DNA from: Amoebidium appalachense
Lineage: Eukaryota; Ichthyosporea
Direction: 5' to 3'
Assembly (NCBI GenBank): GCA_963693365.1
Contig: CAVNZM010000013.1
Coordinates: 2,170,001 to 2,234,000, forward strand
Length of the DNA stretch: 64,000 nt
Both the position numbers and the translations under genes were made by a program. Of this stretch, positions 23,937-34,361 are shown piece after piece. Numbering within the stretch: position 1 is the first letter of the stretch; each line of letters opens with the position of its first letter. Below the pieces are notes generated by a model, which worked only from the letters and a program-made list of their open reading frames with translations, searched no databases and was not told the DNA's origin.

Positions 23937-25095
23937 CTGTTCGGAGGCTGTTGGCATTTCTGGGCCCGACCGGCTTGTGTACCCGGCCCTCAAGACCGTG
24001 CCCATGGGCTGGGTGCATTCTGTGCTTGTGGCTCAAGACGTCCATGGGCAGTTGGCTGACGAATCCGGCATGCTCCGCATTGAGCGCCTCTGTCCCATAG
24101 TGCCGCGGCCTGTGGAGGCCACGCAGCATGCCCTGTCAGTGGACGACTGTGGCTGGGTTGGCACAGATGCCACCGCCATCAATCGTCAGCGTGAATCGTA
24201 TCATGGCGTCACCGGCCCGGCTGGTCTTCCCTCCAATGTCAAGAAGGATGTGGCTGCTGGTTCGTCGTCGTCTATTGTGCTGCCAGGCCTGGAAGTGCAT
24301 CGCTCTGGCATATTGCGCCCGTCTGGCGCTTCCTTGTGCCGTCTGGTGGCGGAAACCCAGGCCGTGTTGCGTCGTGGTGTCGTCACGCAGCTCCGTTTGC
24401 AGCAGTTGCTTGGTGGTTGGGTGTGGGCGGCACTGCTGCAGCGGCCGCTTTTGTCGGTTCTGAGTGCTGTCTACAGTTTTGTGGAGCAGCTAGGGGATTG
24501 GGAACAGCCCCTTCCCCCGCCCGTGGTGTGGGAGCTTCAGGCGATGTGTGCTTTGGCCCCTTTGATGCGTTGTGATTTGCGTTCTGGGTTTGCTAGCACC
24601 ATGTTCGGGACTGATGCTTCCTTGTTGGGTGGTGCAGTGGTGTCCCGGGTGCTTCCAGCAACGCTTTTCCGCGAAGTGCTGCCTCACTGCAACCGGCGTG
24701 GCCACTACAGCCAGCTGTCTGGTCCTGTGCACAAGCCAAGCCCGTCCGCCCCCCCGGCACCTATCCTGGCAGCTGTTGGTGGCCGGTGGACCACCAACAT
24801 CAGTCATCGTTGGCGCCACTCCGACCACATCAACATTCTGGAAGGAGAAGCCTTGCTCCTGGGGCTTCGTCGATTTGGTCGGTCTACGGCTGCCCGGGGC
24901 TCCCGCTACCTTTGGGCCCTTGATTCGACGGCGCTGCTTGGGGCTGTTGCTAAGGGTCGTTCAGCATCCCGACGAATTAACCGGGAATGCCGCCAGGTGG
25001 CTGCCTACACGCTTACCCTCGACATTCGTTTGCATTGTGTGTGGCTGCCGTCAGCCCACAATCCTGCAGATGGTCCCTCGCGGTTTTCTGGCTGA
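23937..25095 (+). pseudogene. RT/RNase H fragment in inverted (plus) orientation, unit 1
   Basis: Starts abruptly within the RT at SEAVGISGPDRLVYPAL and is open to PSRFSG. Upstream the open frame runs through antisense gag, so the long ORF starting at 23722 is a chimera and not a native protein. The RT active-site motif reads SVDD instead of YVDD, while RNase H residues (TDAS, EGE, DSTALL, NPADGPS) remain. Lacking the N-terminal half of RT, it cannot be active. Confidence 0.85.
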
Positions 25096-25395
25096 CCAGG
25101 CCATAAAGCCCCTAACCCTCAAGGCCTACGTTAGCATAAGAATATTTAGTTTGTAAACGTGTTTTCTTTGCAGGAGAATTAGATAGCCCCGTTGGAGTGA
25201 AATTGTGTGTTGCGAGTGTGCTGTAAAATTCGTAGTAGTAGCATGGTGTAGGCCTTTGCCCACCCACCACACCCTTTGCCTATTTAGGCACTAGGCTACG
25301 TTTTTTGAGCATGTTTCTGTATGACATTTGTCATTCTTTTCATTGCTCCTGTGGAGCACACCTGTGCCTGCTTGTGAGATTGATCCACAGGCACC
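25096..25395 (+). repeat. Remnants of B1, A2 and B2 of an SDR-1 element (plus)
   Basis: After RT/RNase H, the recombinase gene is deleted almost at its start (CCTCAAGGCCTAC joined to GTTAGCATAAGAATATT). A shortened A2 lacks about 350 bp between GTAGGCC and TTTGCCCACCC, then B2 follows and stops at GGCACCAGCTCA, fused to minus-strand RT sequence. Confidence 0.8.
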
Positions 25396-27634
25396 AGCTC
25401 ACGGCACTCAGAACCCAACCACTAAGCAACTGCTGCAAACGGAGCTGCGTGACGACACCACGACGCAACACGGCCAGGGTGTCCGCCACCAGACGGCACA
25501 AGGAAGCACCAGACGGGCAAAAAATTCCAGAGCAATGCATTTCAAGGCATATCAGCTCCATAGCGGACGACGAACCAGCAGCCACATCCTTCTTGACGTT
25601 GGAGGGAAGACCAGCCGGGCCGGTGACGCCATGATACGATTCAGGCTGACGAACGTGATGCGCCGGTCGGATGCGGCGCAGCTCTGCAGGCGTCGGCGGA
25701 ACAGGCTTGAGAAGGCCGCCGTCGCAGTTGGCCAAAAACGGCTGCAGTTTAGGAGACAAAAACTGCAACATGTCCACTGTGGCTCCAACCCCAGGGGATG
25801 GCAAAGCAGACGACGTTGGCATAAGAAAGCAGCATTTGCCGCCGTGAGAGGTAGCCATCCTGTCAATACAGGGTAGGCCGCAGGGACCGCAGCCAAGACA
25901 CTACTCGCAGGCTGAGCGTCGTAGACACCCGCGCGTATAGCATCGTAGCTGGCCCTAAGGACAAAGGTCCACAGGGCATGGTGGTGACTGTTCACCAGCC
26001 GGGTCGGGAATGGGCAAGGGCCTCCTGCCCACAGCTCGTTGTGACTGATCAGCAGTCTGCACAGCCAGCAGACGGCGCACACCAAACTGCACAGCAGGCA
26101 ACCCCTTGCGGGCCTTAGGATCGGCAGCCACCAGCAGATCCAGCATACGGGCAAGCGTCAGAGCCTCCCGTTTGTTGCGGTAGCTGACCCAATCCGCCGC
26201 GTGGACAGCCGCAGTGACCGAGGACTGATCAGCCAAGGTGCTCTTGAGATAGGAAGGGGCCAGACGTTCTGTGACGCGCAGGTTGACTTTGTCGCCGCTG
26301 GAGAGCAGATAACAGCTGGGGTTGGGTTTGGAACGGCCAGAGGAACGACGGCTGCGAGAGGAACGACCGTAGCCACTGCTGCTGGAAGAAGAATCCTCAC
26401 TCGACAATGGGGTGTCTTCACTGCCCGTGTCAGACACATGGACAGGCTCCTTGCCCTTTGCCCGCGCAGACAGCGTGCTCAGCAGGCCGCCAGCAGAGGG
26501 CTTCTTGGGGCGACGACCAGACTGGGCAACAGAGAGGGCTTGCACTTGGGCAGAAAGCGCCTGCAGCTGCTCTTGGATGTCTACACCGTCAGAACGTCGC
26601 TGGGGAGAGGGCGACCCAGGTGGGGGGGAGGCACGGCAGCTGCGAGGAGTGCGACAGAGCAAGTGCAGCTGGTCGGTGACTTTCCAACCGACCATCTCAG
26701 GGTCATCAAAAGCCACCGAGCGCGCCTTGAGGGCTGAAACCACACTGTTGACGGTTTCTGCCGGCAGGCTGTTCCAGGGGAGGGCGTTGGACTGCAAAAC
26801 GGCCAGACTTTTGAGACTTGCGTCGTCCGCATCGGTAGAGATCTCCAAAAGCTTTTCGAGGAGAGCTGCCCCCTTGGCGACCAGAGCAGATGGAGGGGCC
26901 ATTGCAATGCTCACAAACCCGACTAGAGCACGAAAACTTAAAAACGAAGACTGGAAAATGCAAAAACGTGGGAAAACCGACACCGCAAAAAACGTCCGAA
27001 AACCAGCGAAAACGCAATGGCGCGCACGCAAAACTCTTACCAGATGCTGCCGAAGCTAAGCGCGCGCTCCTGGGCAAAAAAAACTAGAGAAAAAACGAAC
27101 AAGAGCGCGAAAAATGGGGACTAGAGTTGCAAAAACTTAGCTAAAAAATTGGGCCTAAAGAGACCTAAACGCGCTCAGTAGCGTCGCAACTGACCTCCCT
27201 GGGGCCGCGCGAGCTCATTATAGAGCGCGGCCCACATTTTTGCCTATGGAAATATGAAGAAATGATTTAGAACCTATCAAATCCATGAAATCTACCAAAA
27301 TGGAATTTTTGCTGCACATCAACCAATGAAAAATTTTCACAAGTGGCTAAAACCCCTAGATCATAAAGACCAAATCGATTGCCGCCCATTTCGGAGTAGA
27401 TATAACTCAAACTCATCAATATATCCATATGGCATATCCCACAGAACATAAAAACAGCTACAGCTCCCTAAATAAAAATGCTAGCAGCCTGAAACTTTGC
27501 ACACACATCAAACACACCATGGCCTACAGCATTATACTACCACGAAGTTTACAGCACACTCGCAACACACAATTTCACTCCAACGGGGCTATCTAATTCT
27601 CCTGCAAAGAAAACACGTTTACAAACTTAATATT
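25396..27634 (-). mobile_element. SDR-1 deletion derivative with A1, leader, gag and RT pieces (unit 1)
   Basis: From the A1 end at 27634 (A1 27129-27634) inward: leader, gag N-terminus from ATG at 26903, Ser/Arg-rich region, then a fusion of gag to RT at about 26041. RT N-terminal sequence with an internal deletion (HHV joined to RQPESYHGV) follows, and more RT sequence to 25396. At about 25808-25827 a 19-nt piece of B terminus (GACGACGTTGGCATAAG) is embedded in RT. No intact gene. Confidence 0.75.
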
Positions 27635-28679
27635 TGCCGCCGTGAGAGGTAGCCATCCTGTCAATACAGGGTAGGCCGCGGGGAACGCAGCCAAGACACT
27701 ACTCGCAGGCTGAGCGTTGTAGACACCCGCGCGTATAGCATTGTAGCTGGCCCTAAGGACAAAGGTCCACAGGGCATGGTGGTAGTCAACCAACCGGGTC
27801 GGGAATGGGCAAGGGCCGCCTGCCCACAGCTCGTTGAGGGCACCAAGACAACGGTTAGCCAAGGTAACCCCCTTCAGGCGGTGAGACAGGCGTTGCCGAC
27901 GGCGTTGACTCCGTAGACGGGCTTGTCCAGAACGGTCCGGCACAGGAATGGCCGGAACAGGAAACAAATCAGAGGCGGCAAAGACATGACGTGGCATAGC
28001 TGTGGAATCCTTAGAAAAATTAGGGGCCATATTTAATCAAGGGCACGTGGCAGGAAGCCACAAGAAAATAATATACAGAACCGCGTTCCGAACCCCCAAA
28101 GGGCCGTTTAGGCCCTGTGCCCACCGGTCCCCGGAGGGGTCGATGGACCGGCTCCGGATGGGCCACTGCCGGGACCGCGCCGAGCCCGGGTGACTTCGGC
28201 GAGGGTCTTGGCTTGACGAACAGCCCGGGTGGCCAAGGCAGGGCGCAGGGGCAGGCTGCGCGCAGGGAGCTCCTCAAACTGCTCTGCAACAGCCCAGTCC
28301 CCGTTGGACTGATCAGCAGTCTGCACAGCCAGCAGACGGCGCACACCAACTTCCACAGCAGGTGACTCCTTGCGGGCCTTAGGGTCGGCGGCCAGCAGCA
28401 GATCCAGCATACGGGCAAGCGTCAGAGCCTCCCGTTTGTTGCGGTAGCTGACCCAATCCGCCGCGTGGACAGCCGCAGTGACCGAGGCCTGGTCAGCAAG
28501 GGTGCTCTTGAGGTAGGAAGGGGCCAGACGTTCTTTGACGCGCAGGTTGACTTTGGCACCGCTGGAGAGCAGATAACGGCTGGGGGTGGGTTTGGAACGG
28601 CCAGAGGAACGACGGCGGCGAGAGGAACGACCGTAGCCACTGCTGCTGGAATCAGAATCCTCACTCGACGATGGGGTGT

Positions 28680-29838
28680 CTGTTCGGAGGCTGTTGGCAT
28701 TTCTGGGCCCGACCGGCTTGTGTACCCGGCCCTCAAGACCGTGCCCATGGGCTGGGTGCATTCTGTGCTTGTGGCTCAAGACGTCCATGGGCAGTTGGCT
28801 GACGAATCCGGCATGCTCCGCATTGAGCGCCTCTGTCCCATAGTGCCGCGGCCTGTGGAGGCCACGCAGCATGCCCTGTCAGTGGACGACTGTGGCTGGG
28901 TTGGCACAGATGCCACCGCCATCAATCGTCAGCGTGAATCGTATCATGGCGTCACCGGCCCGGCTGGTCTTCCCTCCAATGTCAAGAAGGATGTGGCTGC
29001 TGGTTCGTCGTCGTCTATTGTGCTGCCAGGCCTGGAAGTGCATCGCTCTGGCATATTGCGCCCGTCTGGCGCTTCCTTGTGCCGTCTGGTGGCGGAAACC
29101 CAGGCCGTGTTGCGTCGTGGTGTCGTCACGCAGCTCCGTTTGCAGCAGTTGCTTGGTGGTTGGGTGTGGGCGGCACTGCTGCAGCGGCCGCTTTTGTCGG
29201 TTCTGAGTGCTGTCTACAGTTTTGTGGAGCAGCTAGGGGATTGGGAACAGCCCCTTCCCCCGCCCGTGGTGTGGGAGCTTCAGGCGATGTGTGCTTTGGC
29301 CCCTTTGATGCGTTGTGATTTGCGTTCTGGGTTTGCTAGCACCATGTTCGGGACTGATGCTTCCTTGTTGGGTGGTGCAGTGGTGTCCCGGGTGCTTCCA
29401 GCAACGCTTTTCCGCGAAGTGCTGCCTCACTGCAACCGGCGTGGCCACTACAGCCAGCTGTCTGGTCCTGTGCACAAGCCAAGCCCGTCCGCCCCCCCGG
29501 CACCTATCCTGGCAGCTGTTGGTGGCCGGTGGACCACCAACATCAGTCATCGTTGGCGCCACTCCGACCACATCAACATTCTGGAAGGAGAAGCCTTGCT
29601 CCTGGGGCTTCGTCGATTTGGTCGGTCTACGGCTGCCCGGGGCTCCCGCTACCTTTGGGCCCTTGATTCGACGGCGCTGCTTGGGGCTGTTGCTAAGGGT
29701 CGTTCAGCATCCCGACGAATTAACCGGGAATGCCGCCAGGTGGCTGCCTACACGCTTACCCTCGACATTCGTTTGCATTGTGTGTGGCTGCCGTCAGCCC
29801 ACAATCCTGCAGATGGTCCCTCGCGGTTTTCTGGCTGA
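28680..29838 (+). pseudogene. RT/RNase H fragment in inverted orientation, unit 2
   Basis: Same as 23937-25095 in unit 1, with an identical translated product. The RT lacks its N-terminal half, the motif reads SVDD, and RNase H residues are retained. Confidence 0.85.
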
Positions 29839-30697
29839 CCAGGCCATAAAGCCCCTAACCCTCAAGGCCTACGTTAGCATAAGAATATTTAGTTTGTAAA
29901 CGTGTTTTCTTTGCAGGAGAATTAGATAGCCCCGTTGGAGTGAAATTGTGTGTTGCGAGTGTGCTGTAAAATTCGTAGTAGTAGCATGGTGTAGGCCTTT
30001 GCCCACCCACCACACCCTTTGCCTATTTAGGCACTAGGCTACGTTTTTTGAGCATGTTTCTGTATGACATTTGTCATTCTTTTCATTGCTCCTGTGGAGC
30101 ACACCTGTGCCTGCTTGTGAGATTGATCCACAGGCACCAGCTCACGGCACTCAGAACCCAACCACCAAGCAACTGCTGCAAACGGAGCTGCGTGACGACA
30201 CCACGACGCAACACGGCCAGGGTGTCCGCCACCAGACGGCACAAGGAAGCACCAGACGGGCAAAAAATTCCAGAGCAATGCATTTCAAGGCATATCAGCT
30301 CCATAGCGGACGACGAACCAGCAGCCACATCCTTCTTGACGTTGGAGGGAAGACCAGCCGGGCCGGTGACGCCATGATACGATTCACGCTGACGAACGTG
30401 ATGCGCCGGTCGGATGCGGCGCAGCTCTGCAGGCGTCGGCGGAACAGGCTTGAGAAGGCCGCCGTCGCAGTTGGCCAAAAACGGCTGCAGTTTAGGAGAC
30501 AAAAACTGCAACATGTCCACTGTGGCTCCAACCCCAGGGGATGGCAAAGCAGACGACGTTGGCATAAGAAAGCAGCATTTGCCGCCGTGAGAGGTAGCCA
30601 TCCTGTCAATACAGGGTAGGCCGCAGGGACCGCAGCCAAGACACTACTCGCAGGCTGAGCGTCGTAGACACCCGCGCGTATAGCATCGTAGCTGGCC

Positions 30698-31645
30698 CTA
30701 AGGACAAAGGTCCACAGGGCATGGTGGTGACTGTTCACCAGCCGGGTCGGGAATGGGCAAGGGCCTCCTGCCCACAGCTCGTTGTGACTGATCAGCAGTC
30801 TGCACAGCCAGCAGACGGCGCACACCAAACTGCACAGCAGGCAACCCCTTGCGGGCCTTAGGATCGGCAGCCACCAGCAGATCCAGCATACGGGCAAGCG
30901 TCAGAGCCTCCCGTTTGTTGCGGTAGCTGACCCAATCCGCCGCGTGGACAGCCGCAGTGACCGAGGACTGATCAGCCAAGGTGCTCTTGAGATAGGAAGG
31001 GGCCAGACGTTCTGTGACGCGCAGGTTGACTTTGTCGCCGCTGGAGAGCAGATAACAGCTGGGGTTGGGTTTGGAACGGCCAGAGGAACGACGGCTGCGA
31101 GAGGAACGACCGTAGCCACTGCTGCTGGAAGAAGAATCCTCACTCGACAATGGGGTGTCTTCACTGCCCGTGTCAGACACATGGACAGGCTCCTTGCCCT
31201 TTGCCCGCGCAGACAGCGTGCTCAGCAGGCCGCCAGCAGAGGGCTTCTTGGGGCGACGACCAGACTGGGCAACAGAGAGGGCTTGCACTTGGGCAGAAAG
31301 CGCCTGCAGCTGCTCTTGGATGTCTACACCGTCAGAACGTCGCTGGGGAGAGGGCGACACAGGTGGGGGGTTGGCACGGCAGCTGCGAGGAGTGCGACAG
31401 AGCAAGTGCAACTGGTCGGTGACTTTCCAACCGACCATCTCAGGGTCATTAAAAGCCACCGAGCGCCTTGAGGGCTGAAACCACACTGTTGATGGTTTCT
31501 GCCGGCAGGCTGTTCCCGGGGAGGGCATTGGACTGCAAAACGGTCAGACTTTTGAGACTTGCGTCGTCCGCATCGGTAGAGATCTCCAAAAGCTTTTCGA
31601 GGAGAGCGGCCCCCTTGGCGACCAGAGCAGGAGGAGGGGCCATGC
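30698..31645 (-). pseudogene. gag fragment fused to RT fragment, unit 2
   Basis: Gag starts MAPPPALVAKGAALL at about 31645. A 2-nt loss near 31465 (GAGCGCCTTGAGG versus GAGCGCGCCTTGAGG) shifts the frame after about 60 codons. The downstream frame keeps the Ser-rich region and VNLRVTERLAPSYL, then runs into RT N-terminal sequence and stops at 30698. Confidence 0.75.
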
Positions 31646-32385
31646 AATGCTCACAAACCGGACTAGAGCACGAAAACTTGAAAATGAAGACATGAAAATG
31701 CAACAAAAAAAAAACGCTGGAAAAACGACATCTTAAAAAACGTTCGAAAACCAGCTAAAACGCAACGGCGAGCACGCAAAACTCTTACCAGATGCTGCCG
31801 AAGCTAAGACCGCGCTCCTGGGCAAAAAAAACTAGAGAAAAAACGAACAACAGCGCGAAAAACGGAGACTAGAGTTGCAAAAAAATTGGCTAAAAGATTG
31901 GGCCTAAAGAGACCTAAACGCGCTCAGTAGCGCCGCAACTGACCTCCCTGGGGCCGCGCAAGCTCATTATATAACGCGGCCAACATTTTTGCCTATGGAA
32001 AAATGAAGGAATGACTTAGAACCTATCAAATCCATGAAATCTACCAAAATGGAATTTTTGCTGCACATCAACCAATGAAAAATTTTCACAAGTGGCTAAA
32101 ACCCCTAGATCACAAAGACCAAATCAATTGCCACCCATTTCGGACTAGATATAACTCAAACTCATCAATATATCCACATATGGCATATCCCACAGGACAT
32201 AAAAACAACTACAGCTCCATAAATAAAAATGCTAGCAGCCTGAAACTTTGCACACACATCAAACACACCAACGCCTACCATATATTACTACTACGAATTT
32301 TACAGCACACTCGCAACACACAATTTCACTCCAACGGGGCTATCTAATTCTCCTGCAAAGAAAACACGTTTACAAACTAAATATT

Positions 32386-32544
32386 GAGTAAACAAAGTTT
32401 GTTCCCGACCATACCATTGTATGCATTGTTCAGACCGTTCATTCACGATGTATGGCCTTCTTAACCCGACCCATGTACATGTGTGTCTTTAGGTGGCATC
32501 TATTTGGGGCAGTATGTACATTATGTGAATGCTAAAAGATACTT
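32386..32544. other. Unique spacer between two SDR-1 elements
   Basis: About 160 bp not matching any other part of the window, bounded by an A1 end on the left and the TT-CT junction of the B2 end of SDR-1 copy 2 on the right. Probably pre-insertion sequence. No gene. Confidence 0.6.
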
Positions 32545-32546
32545 CT

Positions 32547-32729
32547 TATGCCAACGTCGTCTTTACCAGCCCCAGCAAGGGGATACATGAGCCGGTGCCT
32601 GTGGATCAATCTCACAAGCAGGCACAGGTGTGCTCCACAGGAGCAATGAAAAGAATGACAAATGTCATACAGAAACATGCTCAAAAAACGTAGCCTAGTG
32701 CCTAAATAGGCAAAGGGTGTGGTGGGTGG
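32547..32729 (-). repeat. B2 terminal repeat of SDR-1 copy 2
   Basis: The outer end is TATGCCAACGTCGTC, followed by the hairpin CCCCAGCAAGGGG and an inverted pair TGCCTGTGGATCA / TGATCCACAGGCA when read with its complement. The outer 95 bp are repeated as B1 at 33247-33340. The rest, to GGTGTGGTGGGTGG, is unique to B2. Confidence 0.85.
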
Positions 32730-33244
32730 GCAAAAACTTAGCTAAAAAATTGGGCCTAAAGAGACCTAAACGCGCTCAGTAGCGCCGCAACTGACCTCCC
32801 TGGGGCCGCGCTCTATAATAAGCTCATTATAGAGCGCGGCCCACATTTTTGCCTATGGAAATATGAAGAAATGATTTAGAACCTATCAAATCCATGAAAT
32901 CTACCAAAATGGAATTTTTTGCTGCACATCAACCAATGAAAAATTTTCACAAGTGGCTAAAACCCCTAGATCATAAAGACCAAATCGATTGCCGCCCATT
33001 TCGGACTAGATATAACTCAAACTCATCAATATATCCATATGGCATATCCCACAGAACATAAAAACAGCTACAGCTCCCTAAATAAAAATGCTAGCAGCCT
33101 GAAACTTTGCACACACATCAAACACACCATGGCCTACAGCATTATACTACCACGAAGTTTACAGCACACTCGCAACACACAATTTCACTCCAACGGGGCT
33201 ATCTAATTCTCCTGCAAAGAAAACACGTTTACAAACTTAATATT
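32730..33244 (-). repeat. A2 repeat of SDR-1 copy 2
   Basis: Begins GCAAAAACTTAGC and ends ACAAACTTAATATT in plus coordinates. It contains the A-side motif CGTTTACAAAC near the outer end and a GC-rich inverted repeat, here enlarged (32803-32842). It is immediately followed by CT and B1, giving the sequence AATATT-CT-TATGCC expected at a circle junction. Confidence 0.85.
32803..32842. repeat. 17-bp perfect palindrome in A2
   Basis: GGGCCGCGCTCTATAAT is followed after 6 nt by its exact complement ATTATAGAGCGCGGCCC. Most A copies have a shorter 9-bp stem (GGGCCGCGC / GCGCGGCCC) with TATAAT only on one side. It could form a cruciform or RNA hairpin and holds a TATA-like core. Confidence 0.8.
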
Positions 33245-33344
33245 CTTATGCCAACGTCGTCTTTACCAGCCCCAGCAAGGGGATACATGAGCCGGTGCCT
33301 GTGGATCAATCTCACAAGCAGGCACAGGTGTGCTCCACCACTCC

Positions 33345-34361
33345 CTACCTGGCACGGGAAGGAACGAACCATGCCGTGGGTGACTGACGCAGCGCTGCAG
33401 CCCGGGCAAGGAGCGACGCAGGCACGCGAATAGAAAGAACAAGAGACTGGCCGGCCTGCACATACCGGCGGAGGGAGGCATGCGATCTCCATCGACCACG
33501 CAGAGCAATCGTCTCTACTGAAACACCCCTGACATAGTCTCTCGAGGCACCACCATGGCGAAGACTGTGAAGATGGAACCCATACTCGTTGAGGCCGAGG
33601 GAGTCACATGCCGCTTGGAACTTGGCACGCAGAACATCATACGAGAAAGGAAACAGCCGCGCAGAAGGGGGGGCGCCACGGAACCAGAAAGACAAGATGG
33701 CCAACAGGGACGGATCGGTGATGGGGACAAACTGATTTGGACCGGTCTTGGTGTCGGCCAGGCGGATGCCGCCTGTACCGGGTGGCATGTCGTGGGGAAC
33801 GGGGTCGTCGGGCAAAATAAGATCCGCACGGGTGAGCATAAGCAGCTCACTGACACGAAAATAACACTCAAATCCAAGCAAAACAGCAATACCAAACAAG
33901 GGGCCAATTTTGGAATACAAATGATGGCCAATGACGAGGACCAATGAAAACGGAAGCGGGGGCGTGGTCTTTGCTGGAACAAGCCGGTTCCAGCCCTGCA
34001 GGCTCCGTTGGGCGGCCTGCAGGTGTGGACCCAGGCGTGGCATGAAATGCTTGATGCCGGCAGCTGTGTTGACACAGCGCTGACGCTGGCCACGCGATGG
34101 ATCAATGGCATAACACTCCTCAAAATACTCCACCAGGAGGTCGTCCAGTTCGGCGGGGGACTTGGTGTCGGTACCAGGGGGCAACCAATCCAGGAACTCA
34201 ACAACAGCATCCCGGTAGGCCTTGAGGGTTGGGGGCTTTATGGCCTGGTCAGCCAGAAAACCGCGAGGGACCATCTGCAGGATTGTGGGCTGACGGCAGC
34301 CACACACAATACAAACGAATGTCGAGGGCAAGCGTGTAGGCAGCCACCTGACGGCATACAC
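33345..34361 (-). CDS. Tyrosine recombinase (YR) of SDR-1 copy 2, intact
   Basis: 338 residues. Predicted to cut and rejoin DNA through a covalent 3'-phosphotyrosine and to integrate circular cDNA in place of a DDE integrase. Catalytic residues are all visible: Arg169 in CYFRVSELL, His265 and Arg268 in HSLRHGG, Trp291 in RGRWRS at the usual His/Trp position, and the nucleophile Tyr300 in LRRYVQ. Residues 40-130 form the helical core-binding domain (PPTLKAYRDAVVEFLDWL, CVNTAAGIKHFMPRLG). The ORF overlaps the end of RT/RNase H by 113 bp in another frame, so reinitiation, frameshifting or splicing is needed for expression. There is no DIRS-type methyltransferase domain between RNase H and YR. 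The stop TAG lies just before B1. The first ATG at 34361 was taken as start, but translation could begin later. Confidence 0.92.
   Translation of the reverse strand: MYAVRWLPTRLPSTFVCIVCGCRQPTILQMVPRGFLADQAIKPPTLKAYRDAVVEFLDWLPPGTDTKSPAELDDLLVEYFEECYAIDPSRGQRQRCVNTAAGIKHFMPRLGPHLQAAQRSLQGWNRLVPAKTTPPLPFSLVLVIGHHLYSKIGPLFGIAVLLGFECYFRVSELLMLTRADLILPDDPVPHDMPPGTGGIRLADTKTGPNQFVPITDPSLLAILSFWFRGAPPSARLFPFSYDVLRAKFQAACDSLGLNEYGFHLHSLRHGGASRDYVRGVSVETIALRGRWRSHASLRRYVQAGQSLVLSIRVPASLLARAAALRQSPTAWFVPSRAR

Larger units (their letters stand above)
22893..27634. repeat. Tandem duplication unit 1 (~4.74 kb)
   Basis: This block is repeated immediately downstream at 27636-32385 with the same order of fragments at a constant offset of 4743 bp. 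It starts at TTGCCGCCGTGAGAGG inside the RT gene and ends with the A1 terminus of an SDR-1 derivative (TTAATATT). It contains minus-strand RT N-terminus and gag, a plus-strand RT/RNase H with A and B remnants, and a second minus-strand RT/gag fragment with A1. Confidence 0.85.
27636..32385. repeat. Tandem duplication unit 2 (~4.75 kb)
   Basis: Repeats 22893-27634. Over roughly 27.6-31.3 kb only two substitutions were noticed by eye (25427/30170 and 25647/30390). From about 31.36 kb, in gag and the leader, differences become frequent (for example GGGGGGAGG versus GGGGGGTTGG, and several indels), so the end of unit 2 derives from a different SDR-1 lineage. It includes the same plus-strand RT/RNase H fragment with SVDD (28680-29838) and the same B-end scar (about 30551-30570). 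A1 of this unit is 31877-32385. Confidence 0.85.

Noticed and set aside
23722-25095. 457-codon ORF as a novel fusion protein (also at 28465-29838)
   Set aside because: The first ~70 codons are antisense gag and the rest begins in mid-RT; it results from an inversion and was duplicated with its unit.
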